From contig NZ_CP017674.1 of NCBI RefSeq assembly GCF_001792815.1, positions 496,001-560,000 of the forward strand: 64,000 bases of DNA, read 5' to 3'. A program made the translations under genes and the position numbers. Below the pieces are notes generated by a model. It was given only the letters and a program-made list of their open reading frames with translations, was not told where the DNA came from and ran no database searches. Source of the DNA: Microbacterium sp. BH-3-3-3. Lineage in GTDB: Bacteria; Actinomycetota; Actinomycetes; Actinomycetales; Microbacteriaceae. Below, piece after piece: positions 41,371-50,548 of this stretch. Numbering within the stretch: the first letter of the stretch is position 1; the number at the start of each line of letters is the position of its first letter.

Positions 41371-42429
41371 ATGGCACACGAGGACGACGCACTCGAGCAC
41401 GAGAGGGATTCCTGGAAGCCCGGCTCGGGGCTCGCCGTCGCGGTTCCCGACGCCGTTCAGAACCCCGGCCTCCCGGGGCACCGTCAGCGCATGACCGATC
41501 AGGACCCGCAGGCGATGAAGCGTGCGGTTCGCACGGTCTACACCCTGTTCTACTTCTCGGTCGCGGCGAGCATCTGGGCGAGCATCGCCTACATGATCTT
41601 CCCGATCGAGTCGGGCGCGTTGATCGACATCCGCTACAACAATCTCTTCATCGGTCTGGGCATCGCCTTCGCGCTGCTCTCGATCGGTATCGGCGCCATC
41701 CACTGGTCCAAGTCGGTCATGTCCGACAAGGAGTACATCGAGGACCGCCACGCCACCCGTGGGCGCGACGAGGTGCGCGAAGCCGCCATCAACGTGTTCG
41801 TCGAGGGCGACAAGGAGTCCGGCTTCGGCCGTCGCGAGATCATCCGCAACTCGCTGTTCGCCGCTCTCGCCGCCTCCGTCATTCCCGGCATCACGCTGTT
41901 CCGCGGCCTTGCTCCCCAGGATCAGGACCCCGTGAAGCTCCTCAGCCACACCATGTGGAAAGAGGGCTCCCGCCTGTCGCACGACCCGTCCGGTCGTCCG
42001 ATCCGTGCGGCCGACGTCACCATCGGCTCCGCCTTCCACGTCATCCCGGAAGAGCTCGCCAGCCTCGGCCACGACGAGGGCTACCTCGAAGAGAAGGCCA
42101 AGGCGATCGTGCTGCTGATGCGTCTGCAGCCCGAGCAGCTGAACCCCGACAGCAACAACATGGACTGGTCGTACGACGGCATCGTCGCGTACTCCAAGGT
42201 CTGCACGCACGTCGGCTGCCCCGTGGCGCTGTACGAGCAGCAGACCCACCACCTCCTGTGCCCCTGCCACCAGTCGCAGTTCGACGTCGCCAATGGCGCG
42301 GCCGTCATCTTCGGCCCGGCCGCCCGTCCCCTGCCGCAGCTCCCCATCTCCGTCGACGCCGAGGGCTACCTCGTCGCGCAGAGTGACTTCCACGAGCCCG
42401 TCGGCCCCAGCTTCTGGGAGCGCTCATGA
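41371..42429 (+). CDS. qcrA: Ubiquinol/menaquinol-cytochrome c reductase Rieske subunit
   Basis: A 352-residue actinobacterial Rieske protein with three N-terminal helices (VYTLFYFSVAASIWASIAYM, LFIGLGIAFALLSIGIGAIH, SLFAALAASVIPGITLF) and a C-terminal 2Fe-2S domain with CTHVGC and CPCHQS. The extra helices relative to proteobacterial forms are usual here. GAGGAG precedes the ATG, and its end overlaps qcrB by ATGA. Confidence 0.97.
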   Translation: MAHEDDALEHERDSWKPGSGLAVAVPDAVQNPGLPGHRQRMTDQDPQAMKRAVRTVYTLFYFSVAASIWASIAYMIFPIESGALIDIRYNNLFIGLGIAFALLSIGIGAIHWSKSVMSDKEYIEDRHATRGRDEVREAAINVFVEGDKESGFGRREIIRNSLFAALAASVIPGITLFRGLAPQDQDPVKLLSHTMWKEGSRLSHDPSGRPIRAADVTIGSAFHVIPEELASLGHDEGYLEEKAKAIVLLMRLQPEQLNPDSNNMDWSYDGIVAYSKVCTHVGCPVALYEQQTHHLLCPCHQSQFDVANGAAVIFGPAARPLPQLPISVDAEGYLVAQSDFHEPVGPSFWERS

Positions 42430-44267
42430 GCACCGGTACCCATCCCACCGAGAACGTCACCTCCGCGCCCGCGGTGCACGCAGGTGCCCCGGCGACCGCC
42501 GGCCGCGACGGCAAGCCCCTGGGCGGACGCTTCGTCGGTGCCGCCGCGAACTATCTCGACGAGCGCACGAGCATCTCGGGCATCGTCAAAGAGATGGGTC
42601 GCAAGATCTTCCCCGACCACTGGTCGTTCATGCTGGGTGAGATCGCGCTGTGGAGCTTCGTGGTCGTGCTGCTGTCCGGCACGTTCCTGACGTTCTTCTT
42701 CCAGGCGTCGATGGTCGAGACGCACTACAACGGCGCCTACGAGCCCATGCGCGGCATCGCGATGTCGGCGGCCATGGAATCGGCGCTGCACATCTCGTTC
42801 GACCTCCGCGGTGGACTGCTCGTCCGTCAGATCCACCACTGGGCCGCCCTGGTGTTCGTGGCCGGTATCGGCGTGCACATGCTGCGCGTGTTCTTCACCG
42901 GTGCGTTCCGCAAGCCGCGCGAGCTCAACTGGGTCGTCGGCTTCATCCTCTTCATCCTGGCGATGGCCGAGGGCTTCACCGGCTACTCGCTCCCTGACGA
43001 CCTGCTCTCGGGCAACGGCCTCCGCATCATCGACGGCATGATCAAGGGACTGCCGATCATCGGCACGTGGACCTCGTTCCTGCTGTTCGGCGGGGAGTTC
43101 CCCGGCACCGCGATCGTGGGCCGTCTGTACACGCTGCACATCCTGCTGCTGCCGGCCATCCTGGTCGCGCTGCTGGCCGTGCACCTCATGTTGATGATCA
43201 TCAACAAGCACACGCAGTTCGCCGGCCCCGCCCGCACGAACAGCAACGTTGTCGGCTACCCGATCCTCCCCGTCTACGCGTCCAAGATGGGTGGCTTCTT
43301 CTTCATCACGTTCGGTGTGATCGTCTTGATCGCCGCGCTCGTGACGATCAACCCGATCTGGAACTACGGACCGTACGACCCGTCGCCGGTGTCGGCCGGA
43401 ACCCAGCCCGACTGGTACATCGGCTTCGCTGACGGCATGCTTCGCCTCATCCCGCCGCACCTCGAGTTCGTGCTGTTCGATCACACGTTCTCGTGGAACA
43501 TCATCATCCCCGTCGGCGTGCTGGGCCTGTTCATCGTCCTCGTGCTGATCTACCCCTTCATCGAGGCGTGGGTCACCGGCGACAAGCGTGAGCACCACAT
43601 CGCACAGCGTCCGCGCAACGCGGCGACCCGCACCGCCATCGGTGCGGCGGGTGTGACGTTCTACGCGGTCATGTGGGCGGCGGCGTCGTCGGACATCATC
43701 GCCACGCACTTCCACCTCACGATGGAAGGTGTCATCCACGTCCTGCAGGCCCTGCTGATCGTGGGCCCGATCCTCGCCTACTTCGTCACCAAGCGCATCT
43801 GCATCGCGCTGCAGAAGAAGGACCGCGAGATCGCACTGCACGGCTACGAGTCCGGACGCATCGTGCGCCTCCCCGGTGGCGAGTACATCGAGGTGCACCA
43901 GCCCGTCGACGAGTTCGAGCGCTGGAAGCTGGTCGACAACGAGGAGTACGCTCCCCTCGTCGTCCGCCCGAACGCGAACGGGCAGATCCCCTGGCACGAG
44001 AACCTTCGTGCGTCGGTGTCGCGCTGGTTCTTCGAGGACCGCCTCGCGCCGCTGACGCAGGCCGAGCTCGACGCGGCTGTCGCTCACCAGCACCACGAGC
44101 TCGACCACATCGCGCACGAGGAAGCCGACGAGATCGCCGGCGCGAACGCCCGTGCCGATGAAGACGGCCGCCCGCCCATGGCGATCGGTGAGCGCACCGA
44201 GGTCGAGCTTCCCGCTCCGAAGGGCCTCGAGGAGCGCAACCGCCCTCACGACGACAAGAGCGAGTAA
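42426..44267 (+). CDS. qcrB: Menaquinol-cytochrome c reductase cytochrome b subunit
   Basis: A 613-residue cytochrome b with the heme-b histidines in RQIHHWAALVFVAGIGVHML and YTLHILLLPAILVALLAVHL, and the quinol-site loop YGPYDPS (a PEWY variant region), plus an extended hydrophilic C-terminus of about 130 residues, as usual in actinobacteria. It oxidises menaquinol and pumps charge. It is the last gene of ctaE-qcrCAB and ends at a UUCG-capped terminator. Confidence 0.97.
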   Translation: MSTGTHPTENVTSAPAVHAGAPATAGRDGKPLGGRFVGAAANYLDERTSISGIVKEMGRKIFPDHWSFMLGEIALWSFVVVLLSGTFLTFFFQASMVETHYNGAYEPMRGIAMSAAMESALHISFDLRGGLLVRQIHHWAALVFVAGIGVHMLRVFFTGAFRKPRELNWVVGFILFILAMAEGFTGYSLPDDLLSGNGLRIIDGMIKGLPIIGTWTSFLLFGGEFPGTAIVGRLYTLHILLLPAILVALLAVHLMLMIINKHTQFAGPARTNSNVVGYPILPVYASKMGGFFFITFGVIVLIAALVTINPIWNYGPYDPSPVSAGTQPDWYIGFADGMLRLIPPHLEFVLFDHTFSWNIIIPVGVLGLFIVLVLIYPFIEAWVTGDKREHHIAQRPRNAATRTAIGAAGVTFYAVMWAAASSDIIATHFHLTMEGVIHVLQALLIVGPILAYFVTKRICIALQKKDREIALHGYESGRIVRLPGGEYIEVHQPVDEFERWKLVDNEEYAPLVVRPNANGQIPWHENLRASVSRWFFEDRLAPLTQAELDAAVAHQHHELDHIAHEEADEIAGANARADEDGRPPMAIGERTEVELPAPKGLEERNRPHDDKSE

Positions 44268-44275
44268 CCCTCGAT

Positions 44276-44309
44276 ACGAAACCCCGGTGCTTCGGCACCG
44301 GGGTTTCGT
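44276..44309 (+). terminator. Strong terminator after qcrB with C(UUCG)G loop
   Basis: A perfect 15-bp stem (44276-44290 with 44295-44309) capped by the ultrastable C(UUCG)G tetraloop, 8 bp after the stop. The tail reads TTCGTCGTTTCC, partly in the stem. Confidence 0.9.
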
Positions 44310-44475
44310 CGTTTCCGCCGGTGCGCACCGAGGCGCACGTGCACCCCACCCGCCATCGCAAAGTACGCCCGTCGGCATCCACCAGGTCGCACCCACGGCG
44401 GCGGGCGAGACCGACGTGGCAGGATGCTGCGGAGGGCTGGCGTGTCTGCCCCTCCCCCGACTCGGCGTCCGACCA

Positions 44476-44481
44476 TAGCGT
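44476..44481 (+). promoter_or_regulatory. -10 hexamer TAGCGT of the rhodanese gene
   Basis: TAGCGT, 6 nt (GGGAGC), ATG 44488. Confidence 0.5.
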
Positions 44482-44487
44482 GGGAGC

Positions 44488-44895
44488 ATGACCCTCGCAC
44501 ACGAGTACTTCTCGACCCGCCTCGCCTTCGAGACGGATCCCTCCGATGTCTACGCGGCGCAGAAGGCGGGAGAACGTTTCGTTCTCGTCGACGTGCGAGG
44601 AGACGACGCGTGGCTTCAGGGCCGCGTCTCGGGCGCCGTTCACATGCCGTACCGGGACATCGCCGAGCGGGCCGCCACCGAGATCCCGGCCGACATGCCC
44701 GTCGTGGTCTATTGCTGGAGCCCCGGGTGCAATGCCGGACAGAAGGGTGCACTCGAGTTCTCGCGGCTGGGCTACGCGGTCCGCGAGATGATCGGCGGGT
44801 ACGAGTACTGGGTGCGCGAGGGGCAGCCGTTCGAGAACGACGAGGGTCCGTGCGAGCGGGTGTTCGATCCGACCGTGATGGTGGTGCGCCGCTGA
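44488..44895 (+). CDS. Rhodanese-like domain protein
   Basis: A 135-residue single rhodanese domain: FVLVDVRGDDAWLQGRVSGA, then HMPYRDI and the active-site loop YCWSPGCNAGQKGA. The first Cys of CWSPGC is in the catalytic position. Sulfur transfer is inferred. It stands alone between the qcr terminator and the low-GC gene pair. Confidence 0.88.
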   Translation: MTLAHEYFSTRLAFETDPSDVYAAQKAGERFVLVDVRGDDAWLQGRVSGAVHMPYRDIAERAATEIPADMPVVVYCWSPGCNAGQKGALEFSRLGYAVREMIGGYEYWVREGQPFENDEGPCERVFDPTVMVVRR

Positions 44896-44985
44896 CACTC
44901 ACCGGCGGCTCCTAGGAGACCGGGGCCCCCTTCCTCGCAACGCGCCAGGACGGGCCGACCCGCTGGCCGCGTCTTATCAGATAGG

Positions 44986-45001
44986 GCGCCACACGTGGCG
45001 C
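44986..45001. other. Short perfect dyad
   Basis: GCGCCAC-AC-GTGGCGC, a 7-bp dyad 43 bp beyond the 3' end of the minus-strand membrane-protein gene and 90 bp after the rhodanese gene. It may be a weak terminator or a protein-binding site. Confidence 0.35.
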
Positions 45002-45043
45002 AAGAGCCGCGCGGACGCGATGAGCAGTACTGACCGAGCTACC

Positions 45044-45583
45044 TCAGCACGTCGACTGGGCAACTCCACCTGCCAGGACGATGATGGTCGACAGAATGAG
45101 GGTCCACGCCAGCGAAGAGACGACCATGCGCCGCAAGGACCGCGCCGTCAGAAGCGCAACCACGTTCGCACCCACCAGCGCGAGCGACGGTGCAATCGAG
45201 ACGATTGCGCCCGACATCATCTCCGCCCCCCGTGACGAGCCGCCGCTGAGTCCGAAGGACAACGAAGCAGCGATGACCACTCCGTAGAGCCCGAGGACGA
45301 TGACCGAGCAGACAAGGGCGAGCCAGAGGAGCCACGCCGCCCCACTGACGCGGGCGGCCAACATCGACAGCGCGCCCGCACACACAGCAAGAAGAGTCAC
45401 GCCGATCGCGGAGCCTCCGAGCGTCACCGGGTCGAGCAGGCTGCACTGTGCCACCTCGCGCCACACCAGCACACCCGCCCACCAGAGACCCGCAGCCGCA
45501 CCCACCGACCACAGGACTCCTGCGGCTGCGACCACGAATCTCAAGACCGACCGCGTGCGAGCGTTCCCCGCGAGGGAGCTCAT
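45044..45583 (-). CDS. Membrane protein of unknown function, atypical composition
   Basis: A 179-residue hydrophobic protein with about five helices (VVAAAGVLWSVGAAAGLWWA, SAIGVTLLAVCAGALSMLAA, WLLWLALVCSVIVLGLYGVV, SIAPSLALVGANVVALL, SSLAWTLILSTIIVLAGGVA). ATG 45583 follows GGAAG. Codon use is less GC-biased than in its neighbours (frequent TTG, CTT, GTT, GCA). It lies 16 bp downstream of another membrane-protein gene, probably one unit. No homologous family was recognised. Confidence 0.65.
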   Translation of the reverse strand: MSSLAGNARTRSVLRFVVAAAGVLWSVGAAAGLWWAGVLVWREVAQCSLLDPVTLGGSAIGVTLLAVCAGALSMLAARVSGAAWLLWLALVCSVIVLGLYGVVIAASLSFGLSGGSSRGAEMMSGAIVSIAPSLALVGANVVALLTARSLRRMVVSSLAWTLILSTIIVLAGGVAQSTC

Positions 45584-45599
45584 GACTTCCGTTCCGGGC

Positions 45600-45911
45600 T
45601 CACAGCGACTGGCCTCGCCGACCGCTTTGCATCCCGTGAGTCTCATCACGAGACAACAGCGCAGCGTCGTGAGAGCGTCCACCACGCGGGATTGTCAGCC
45701 CCACCGCTAAACCGCCAACCACCAGCCCGATGGCCAACAGGCCAATTATGGCCGGCAGCAAGATAGTCGGTGCCGCCGCCTGGTCTTCCAGGTCGAGAGA
45801 CGACCCAATCTCATCGAGCCACGTGCCGTATTGCGTGCCGTAGACGACAAGCAGCGCAATCATGGTCAGTCCGATCGCCGCAGTGAGTAGCCCCCCGATG
45901 ATCCCGCGCAC
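45600..45911 (-). CDS. Small membrane protein, low-GC, unknown
   Basis: A 103-residue protein with two hydrophobic helices (LLTAAIGLTMIALLVVYGT and LLPAIIGLLAIGLVVGGLAV) separated by an acidic loop and followed by a polar tail. The start GTG 45911 has no clear ribosome-binding site. It uses TTA and ATA codons, rare elsewhere in the window, consistent with recent transfer together with the next gene. Its function is unknown. Confidence 0.55.
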   Translation of the reverse strand: MRGIIGGLLTAAIGLTMIALLVVYGTQYGTWLDEIGSSLDLEDQAAAPTILLPAIIGLLAIGLVVGGLAVGLTIPRGGRSHDAALLSRDETHGMQSGRRGQSL

Positions 45912-45939
45912 CGGGACAGCTTTGCAGGATGAGAGGCGA

Positions 45940-45961
45940 TGCGGAACCCATCAGTTCCGCA
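45940..45961. other. Hairpin upstream of the low-GC gene pair
   Basis: TGCGGAAC and GTTCCGCA form an 8-bp stem with a 6-nt loop 29-50 bp upstream of the GTG at 45911. It could be an operator or an mRNA-leader hairpin. Confidence 0.35.
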
Positions 45962-46013
45962 CCACTGAGATGAAGGGGATTTCCACGTGCTGCGGCGAGA
46001 CAAGTGAGCTGTG

Positions 46014-46049
46014 ACCCGTCGGCGTCGTCGAACGATCAACACGACGGGT
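46014..46049 (-). terminator. Possible terminator after the PP2C gene
   Basis: ACCCGTCG (46014-46021) pairs with CGACGGGT (46042-46049), 37 bp beyond the PP2C stop; there is no T tract. Confidence 0.35.
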
Positions 46050-46085
46050 CCCCGCCAGGCCCGGCCCGGCCAGACGTCGTACGCC

Positions 46086-46877
46086 TCAGGCTGTTTCGAC
46101 GTCCTCAGCGAACCAGCGCGCAGCAGAACCCGAGAAGACGGGCTCGCTCGCGATCGGTTCGTCGTCGTCGACGACGTCGCACACGACGACCGTCACGTTG
46201 TCACGCGTTCCGGCCTCGAGAGCGAGCGCGACGGCGGAGGCGGCGGCGGCGCGGGGATCCGAAGCCTCGGCGATGATCCGGGCGACGTCTGCTTCGGGGA
46301 CGTAGTCGGTCAGTCCATCGCTGCACAGCACCCATCGGTCACCGACGACCGGGGGACGCTCCGCGACGGACACGACATCGCCCTCGGCGCCCCCGAGCGA
46401 GGCCGTGATGATGTTGCGACGCGGGTGGGCCGCGGCGGCCTCCGGCGGGATGATGCCGTGATCGACGAGAGCCTGCACGTACGAGTCGTCACGCGTCTCG
46501 CGCGTGAACTCGCCGTCGCGCAGCAGGTAGGCGCGAGAGTCGCCGGTGTGAGCCAGCAGCAGGTCGCCGCCCGTGCTGAGGAACAGACCGGTGAAGGTCG
46601 TCGCCATCCCTTGGAGCGCGGGGTCACGCTCGACATGGGCGCGGATGTCCCAGTTCGCCTCGCGAATGCGCACCAGGAGTCCATCGGCGTCGAGGCCACC
46701 GCCCCGAGTCGCGACAAGTCGGTGCAGGAGCGCCGCGGAGGCGAGGTCTCCCGACGGGCCTCCCCCGACGCCGTCTGCCACCGCCGCACCCCAGGACGCC
46801 GCGAAGGCGGCGTCCTGATTGGTGGGACGGTGGGAGCCGGCGTCGGAGACGGCGGCCGCGATCAGCCGAACGGGCAC
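46086..46877 (-). CDS. PP2C-type serine/threonine protein phosphatase
   Basis: A 263-residue metal-dependent phosphatase. The PP2C motifs are SDAGSHRPTNQDA, AVADGVGGGPSGD, HTGDSRAYLL, CSDGLTDYV and RDNVTVVV with their metal-binding Asp residues. There is no membrane or regulatory domain. GTG 46877 lies 4 bp after the ctaF stop, so it appears to be the last gene of the ctaC-ctaD-ctaF operon, an unusual link between oxidase expression and Ser/Thr dephosphorylation. Confidence 0.92.
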   Translation of the reverse strand: MPVRLIAAAVSDAGSHRPTNQDAAFAASWGAAVADGVGGGPSGDLASAALLHRLVATRGGGLDADGLLVRIREANWDIRAHVERDPALQGMATTFTGLFLSTGGDLLLAHTGDSRAYLLRDGEFTRETRDDSYVQALVDHGIIPPEAAAAHPRRNIITASLGGAEGDVVSVAERPPVVGDRWVLCSDGLTDYVPEADVARIIAEASDPRAAAASAVALALEAGTRDNVTVVVCDVVDDDEPIASEPVFSGSAARWFAEDVETA

Positions 46878-46881
46878 AGGA

Positions 46882-47298
46882 TCAGCGTGCGAAGTACCCG
46901 CGGTAGTACTCGTACACCCATCCGACGATGGCGATGACGAAGACCAGGAATCCGACGGGGACGAGCCAGCTACCGACAGCGAGACCGATCACGGCGATCG
47001 CGGCGGAACCGGCCAGGACGATGGGCCACCACGACCACGGGCTGAACTCGCCCATCTCGGGGTCACCGTCGTCGATGTCGGCCGTCAGAGTGTCCTCGGG
47101 CAGCTCGCCGTTCTGTGCCTTGAGCACGCGACCGATGTAGAAGGCGATCATGGTCGACATGAGGCCGAGGAAGGCCAGGGCGACCGTTCCGACCCACTCG
47201 ACGCCACCGTGCTGGAGCAGGCTCCACACGGTGTAGACGCCGGCGATCACGAACGCGAAGACGGCCAGGAGCCACCAGAGTCCGACATTGGTACGCAT
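46882..47298 (-). CDS. ctaF: Cytochrome c oxidase subunit 4 (actinobacterial CtaF)
   Basis: A 138-residue membrane protein with four helices (LWWLLAVFAFVIAGVYTVWS, VGTVALAFLGLMSTMIAFYI, WPIVLAGSAAIAVIGLAVGS, VPVGFLVFVIAIVGWVYEYY), matching actinobacterial subunit IV. Its start is 2 bp after the ctaD stop. It stabilises the aa3 oxidase. Confidence 0.95.
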   Translation of the reverse strand: MRTNVGLWWLLAVFAFVIAGVYTVWSLLQHGGVEWVGTVALAFLGLMSTMIAFYIGRVLKAQNGELPEDTLTADIDDGDPEMGEFSPWSWWPIVLAGSAAIAVIGLAVGSWLVPVGFLVFVIAIVGWVYEYYRGYFAR

Positions 47299-47300
47299 CG

Positions 47301-49064
47301 TTACTTGACCTCTCCGGCAGCGGCGTCGACGACAGGCGCGTCGGGGGCATCCTTGGCCGGACCCACACCGACCGGAATGCCGGCCTCGGGGTGGTTCAGG
47401 TCGAAGGCGGGGCGCTCGCTACGGATACGCGGGATGGAGGTGAAGTTGTGACGCGGCGGCGGGCACGAGGTGGCCCACTCGAGCGACGCTCCGTAGCCCC
47501 ACGGGTCGTCGACCGTCACGCGCGGCGCCTTGCGCGCGGTGATCCAGACGTTCAGCAGGAACGGGATCATCGACGCACCGAGGATCATCGATCCCACCGT
47601 CGACAGCTGGTTCTCCCACGTCCATCCGTCTGCAGCCGCGTAGTCGGCGTAACGACGCACCATGCCGTCGACGCCCAGCCAGTGCTGGATGAGGAAGGTC
47701 ATGTGGAAGCCGACGAACAGCATCCAGAAGTGCACCATGCCGAGACGCTCGTTGAGCATCTTGCCGGTCCACTTCGGCCACCAGAAGTAGAAGCCCGCGA
47801 ACATCGCGAACACGACGGTTCCGAAGACGACGTAGTGGAAGTGCGCGACGACGAAGTACGAGTCCGACAGGTGGAAGTCGAGCGGGGGCGACGCGAGGAT
47901 GACACCGGTCAGACCGCCGAAGACGAACGAGACCAGGAAGCCCAGGGCGAAGACCATCGGGGTCTCGAAGGTCACCGAGCCGCGCCACAGGGTACCGATC
48001 CAGTTGAAGATCTTCACGCCCGTCGGCACAGCGATCAGCATCGTCATCAGGGCGAAGAACGGCAGCAGCACGCCGCCCGTGACGTACATGTGGTGGGCCC
48101 ACACGGCCACCGACAGCGCGGCGATCGCGATCGTGGCGTAGACGAGGGTCTTGTACCCGAAGATCGGCTTGCGGCTGAAGACCGGGAAGATCTCGGAGAC
48201 GATGCCGAAGAACGGCAGCGCGATGATGTACACCTCGGGGTGACCGAAGAACCAGAACAGGTGCTGCCAGAGCAGGACGCCGCCGTTCTCGGGGCTGTAG
48301 ATGTGCGAGCCGAGCACGCGGTCCGACGCGGCGGCGAAGATCGCCGCGGCGAGGACGGGGAACGCCAGCAGGATCAGGATGCTCGTGATCAGCGTGTTCC
48401 ACGAGAAGATCGGCATGCGCCACATGGTCATGCCGGGCGCGCGCATCGTGAGGATCGTCGTGATGAAGTTCACCGCGCCGAGGATCGTGCCGAAACCGCT
48501 GATGCCGAGTCCCAGCATCCAGAGGTTTCCACCGACGCCCGGCGAGAAGCTCGCATTGGCGAGCGGCTGATAGGCGAACCATCCGAAGCCGGCCGCACCC
48601 TGCGGGGTGAGGAAGCCGGAGACGGCGATCGTGGATCCGAACAGGAACAGCCAGAAGGCGAAAGCGTTCAGACGCGGGAACGCCACGTCGGGCGCACCGA
48701 TCTGCAGCGGCAGCAGCGCGTTGGCGAAGCCCGCGAACAGCGGCGTCGCGAACATAAGCAGCATGATCGTGCCGTGCATGGTGAAGAGCTGGTTGTACTG
48801 CTCTTTCGTCGGGATGATCTGCATGCCGGGCTCGAAGAGCTCTGCGCGGATGATCAGCGCCATGACGCCACCGAGCATGAAGAACATGACGGAGGCGATC
48901 AGGTACATGTACCCGATGGTCTTGTGGTCGGTGGAGGTGATCCACTTGACGACCAGGTTGCCCTTCTGCTCAACACGCGTGGTGCTCAGCAGAGCGGCTT
49001 GACGCGGCGGGAGAGTCGTGGGGCGCGAGGCCCCCTTCTCCTGGAGCGGAAGCGTCGTGGCCAT
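47301..49064 (-). CDS. ctaD: Cytochrome c oxidase subunit I
   Basis: A 587-residue heme-copper oxidase core with 12 helices. WTSTDHK-type start ([11 protein letters not shown]), heme-a ligand His in MHGTIML, CuB ligands in [10 protein letters not shown] and HHMY, the D- and K-channel regions, and the heme ligand pair HFHYV are all visible. ATG 49064 is chosen; a GTG at 49070 would overlap the ctaC stop. It is the catalytic O2-reducing subunit. Confidence 0.98.
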   Translation of the reverse strand: MATTLPLQEKGASRPTTLPPRQAALLSTTRVEQKGNLVVKWITSTDHKTIGYMYLIASVMFFMLGGVMALIIRAELFEPGMQIIPTKEQYNQLFTMHGTIMLLMFATPLFAGFANALLPLQIGAPDVAFPRLNAFAFWLFLFGSTIAVSGFLTPQGAAGFGWFAYQPLANASFSPGVGGNLWMLGLGISGFGTILGAVNFITTILTMRAPGMTMWRMPIFSWNTLITSILILLAFPVLAAAIFAAASDRVLGSHIYSPENGGVLLWQHLFWFFGHPEVYIIALPFFGIVSEIFPVFSRKPIFGYKTLVYATIAIAALSVAVWAHHMYVTGGVLLPFFALMTMLIAVPTGVKIFNWIGTLWRGSVTFETPMVFALGFLVSFVFGGLTGVILASPPLDFHLSDSYFVVAHFHYVVFGTVVFAMFAGFYFWWPKWTGKMLNERLGMVHFWMLFVGFHMTFLIQHWLGVDGMVRRYADYAAADGWTWENQLSTVGSMILGASMIPFLLNVWITARKAPRVTVDDPWGYGASLEWATSCPPPRHNFTSIPRIRSERPAFDLNHPEAGIPVGVGPAKDAPDAPVVDAAAGEVK

Positions 49065-49066
49065 GA

Positions 49067-49948
49067 TCACTCGTTCCCTTCGGTGCCGGCCGTGCTCAGG
49101 TTCTGCAGGCGCGACAGGTCGCTGATGTCGCCCACGTCGCCGGCCGAGCGCAGCGAGTCGAGGTAGTCCTCGTACTCGGCGTCGCTGACGACCTTGACGT
49201 TGAAGAGCATGGCGGAGTGGTATTCACCGCACAGCTCGGCGCACTTGCCCTCGTACGTGCCCTCACGGGTGGGCGTGAACGACCACTCATTGTCACGGCC
49301 GAGGTACATGTCTTTCTTGTAAAGGAAGTCGATGATCCAGAACGAGTGGATGACGTCGCGCGAGCGGAGGTCGATCTTGACCGTCTTGTTCACCGGCAGG
49401 TACAGGGTGGGCACGTCCTGCAGGTCGTAGCCGTCGGACGTGGCCTTGGCCTGGACACCCATCGAGTAGACGGCGTCGGAGTTGTCTTCCTGCGTGCCGT
49501 TGTACTGGAAGTCCCACGCCCACTGCTTGCCGTACGCCGTGATCGACACGTCGGGGTCGTCGTACTGCGTCTCGAGCGTGTTCTGGTCGCGCGCCGTGAA
49601 GGCGAAGAAGCCGACGACCAGGATCAGAGGAACGATCGTGTAGAAGATCTCGACCGGCATGTTGTAGCGCAGCTGGACCGGCAGACCGGACTGCCCCTTG
49701 CGCCGGCGGTACGCGATGACCGACCACAGCATGAGGCCCCAGGTGACGACACCCACGGCGAGGAGCACGATCCACGAGTTGACCCACAGACCGGCGACCA
49801 TGTCGGTGTGGTTGGTGGCGGGCGTACCGTCATCGACGAAGCCGGGCAGGAAGCCGTGGAGCTGTGTCGTGGTGCAGCCGGACAGGAGCGCAACCGAGGC
49901 GATCCCGACGGGGAGCGCAGCCCAGCGAAGGCGACGTTTGGAGGGCAC
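49067..49948 (-). CDS. ctaC: Cytochrome c oxidase subunit II
   Basis: A 293-residue lipoprotein. The signal ends in a lipobox (VALLSGCTT), two helices follow ([20 protein letters not shown] and [19 protein letters not shown]), and the periplasmic-side domain carries the CuA site [12 protein letters not shown]. It accepts electrons from QcrC. It is the first gene of ctaC-ctaD-ctaF-PP2C. Confidence 0.97.
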   Translation of the reverse strand: MPSKRRLRWAALPVGIASVALLSGCTTTQLHGFLPGFVDDGTPATNHTDMVAGLWVNSWIVLLAVGVVTWGLMLWSVIAYRRRKGQSGLPVQLRYNMPVEIFYTIVPLILVVGFFAFTARDQNTLETQYDDPDVSITAYGKQWAWDFQYNGTQEDNSDAVYSMGVQAKATSDGYDLQDVPTLYLPVNKTVKIDLRSRDVIHSFWIIDFLYKKDMYLGRDNEWSFTPTREGTYEGKCAELCGEYHSAMLFNVKVVSDAEYEDYLDSLRSAGDVGDISDLSRLQNLSTAGTEGNE

Positions 49949-50033
49949 AGTGCACCTTTCCGGGTCGTGGATGAAGCTTTGACAGTCTACGGCAACCTCT
50001 CACCGTTCTCAGGCCATTCGTCCAGTGCCGAGA

Positions 50034-50087
50034 CATCGAGAACCCCCGGGTTCCGCGGTGTGATCCGGGGTCCGGGGGTTCTCGATG
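50034..50087 (-). terminator. Terminator after erpA
   Basis: A perfect 16-bp inverted repeat (50034-50049 with 50072-50087) with a 22-nt loop, 26 bp beyond the erpA stop. No T tract follows. Confidence 0.7.
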
Positions 50088-50112
50088 GGGCGCCGTGAAA
50101 CGGCGGCTGAGA

Positions 50113-50478
50113 TCAGTGGAAGCTGTCGCCGCAGGCGCAGGAACCGCCGGCGTTGGGGTTGTCGATCGTGAAGCCCTGCTCCGAGATCGTGTCCTTGAAG
50201 TCGATGTTCGCACCGTCGAGGTACGGAACGCTCATGTCGTCGACGATGACCTCGACGCCGTCGAAATCGGCGACCTTGTCACCGTCGAGGTAACGCTCGT
50301 CGAAGTAGAGCTGGTAGATGAGTCCGGAGCATCCGCCGGGCTGAACGGCCACGCGCAGACGAAGGTCGTCGCGACCCTCCTGCGAGAGCAGGCTCTTCAC
50401 CTTGTCGGAGGCGGCGGCGGTGAGGCCGACACCGTGCTCGCGGGTCTCGGCGGAGGACGACAGTGTGGTGTCGGTCAT
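50113..50478 (-). CDS. erpA: Iron-sulfur cluster insertion protein (A-type, ErpA/HesB)
   Basis: A 121-residue A-type carrier with the three conserved Cys: GGCSGLIYQLYFDE and the C-terminal CACGDSF. It delivers Fe-S clusters to targets. It lies upstream of ctaC in the same direction, separated by its terminator. AAGGGCATCGCC precedes ATG 50478. Confidence 0.95.
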   Translation of the reverse strand: MTDTTLSSSAETREHGVGLTAAASDKVKSLLSQEGRDDLRLRVAVQPGGCSGLIYQLYFDERYLDGDKVADFDGVEVIVDDMSVPYLDGANIDFKDTISEQGFTIDNPNAGGSCACGDSFH

Positions 50479-50548
50479 GGCGATGCCCTTCGGTTGATCG
50501 GTCGCGGGGACGTGACGAGTCTACGCCCGCCACGGCCCCGCGGTCCGC

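Noticed and set aside
45020..45710. Plus-strand frames opposite the low-GC membrane genes
   Set aside because: Polar, low-complexity translations; the minus-strand products have clear transmembrane helices.
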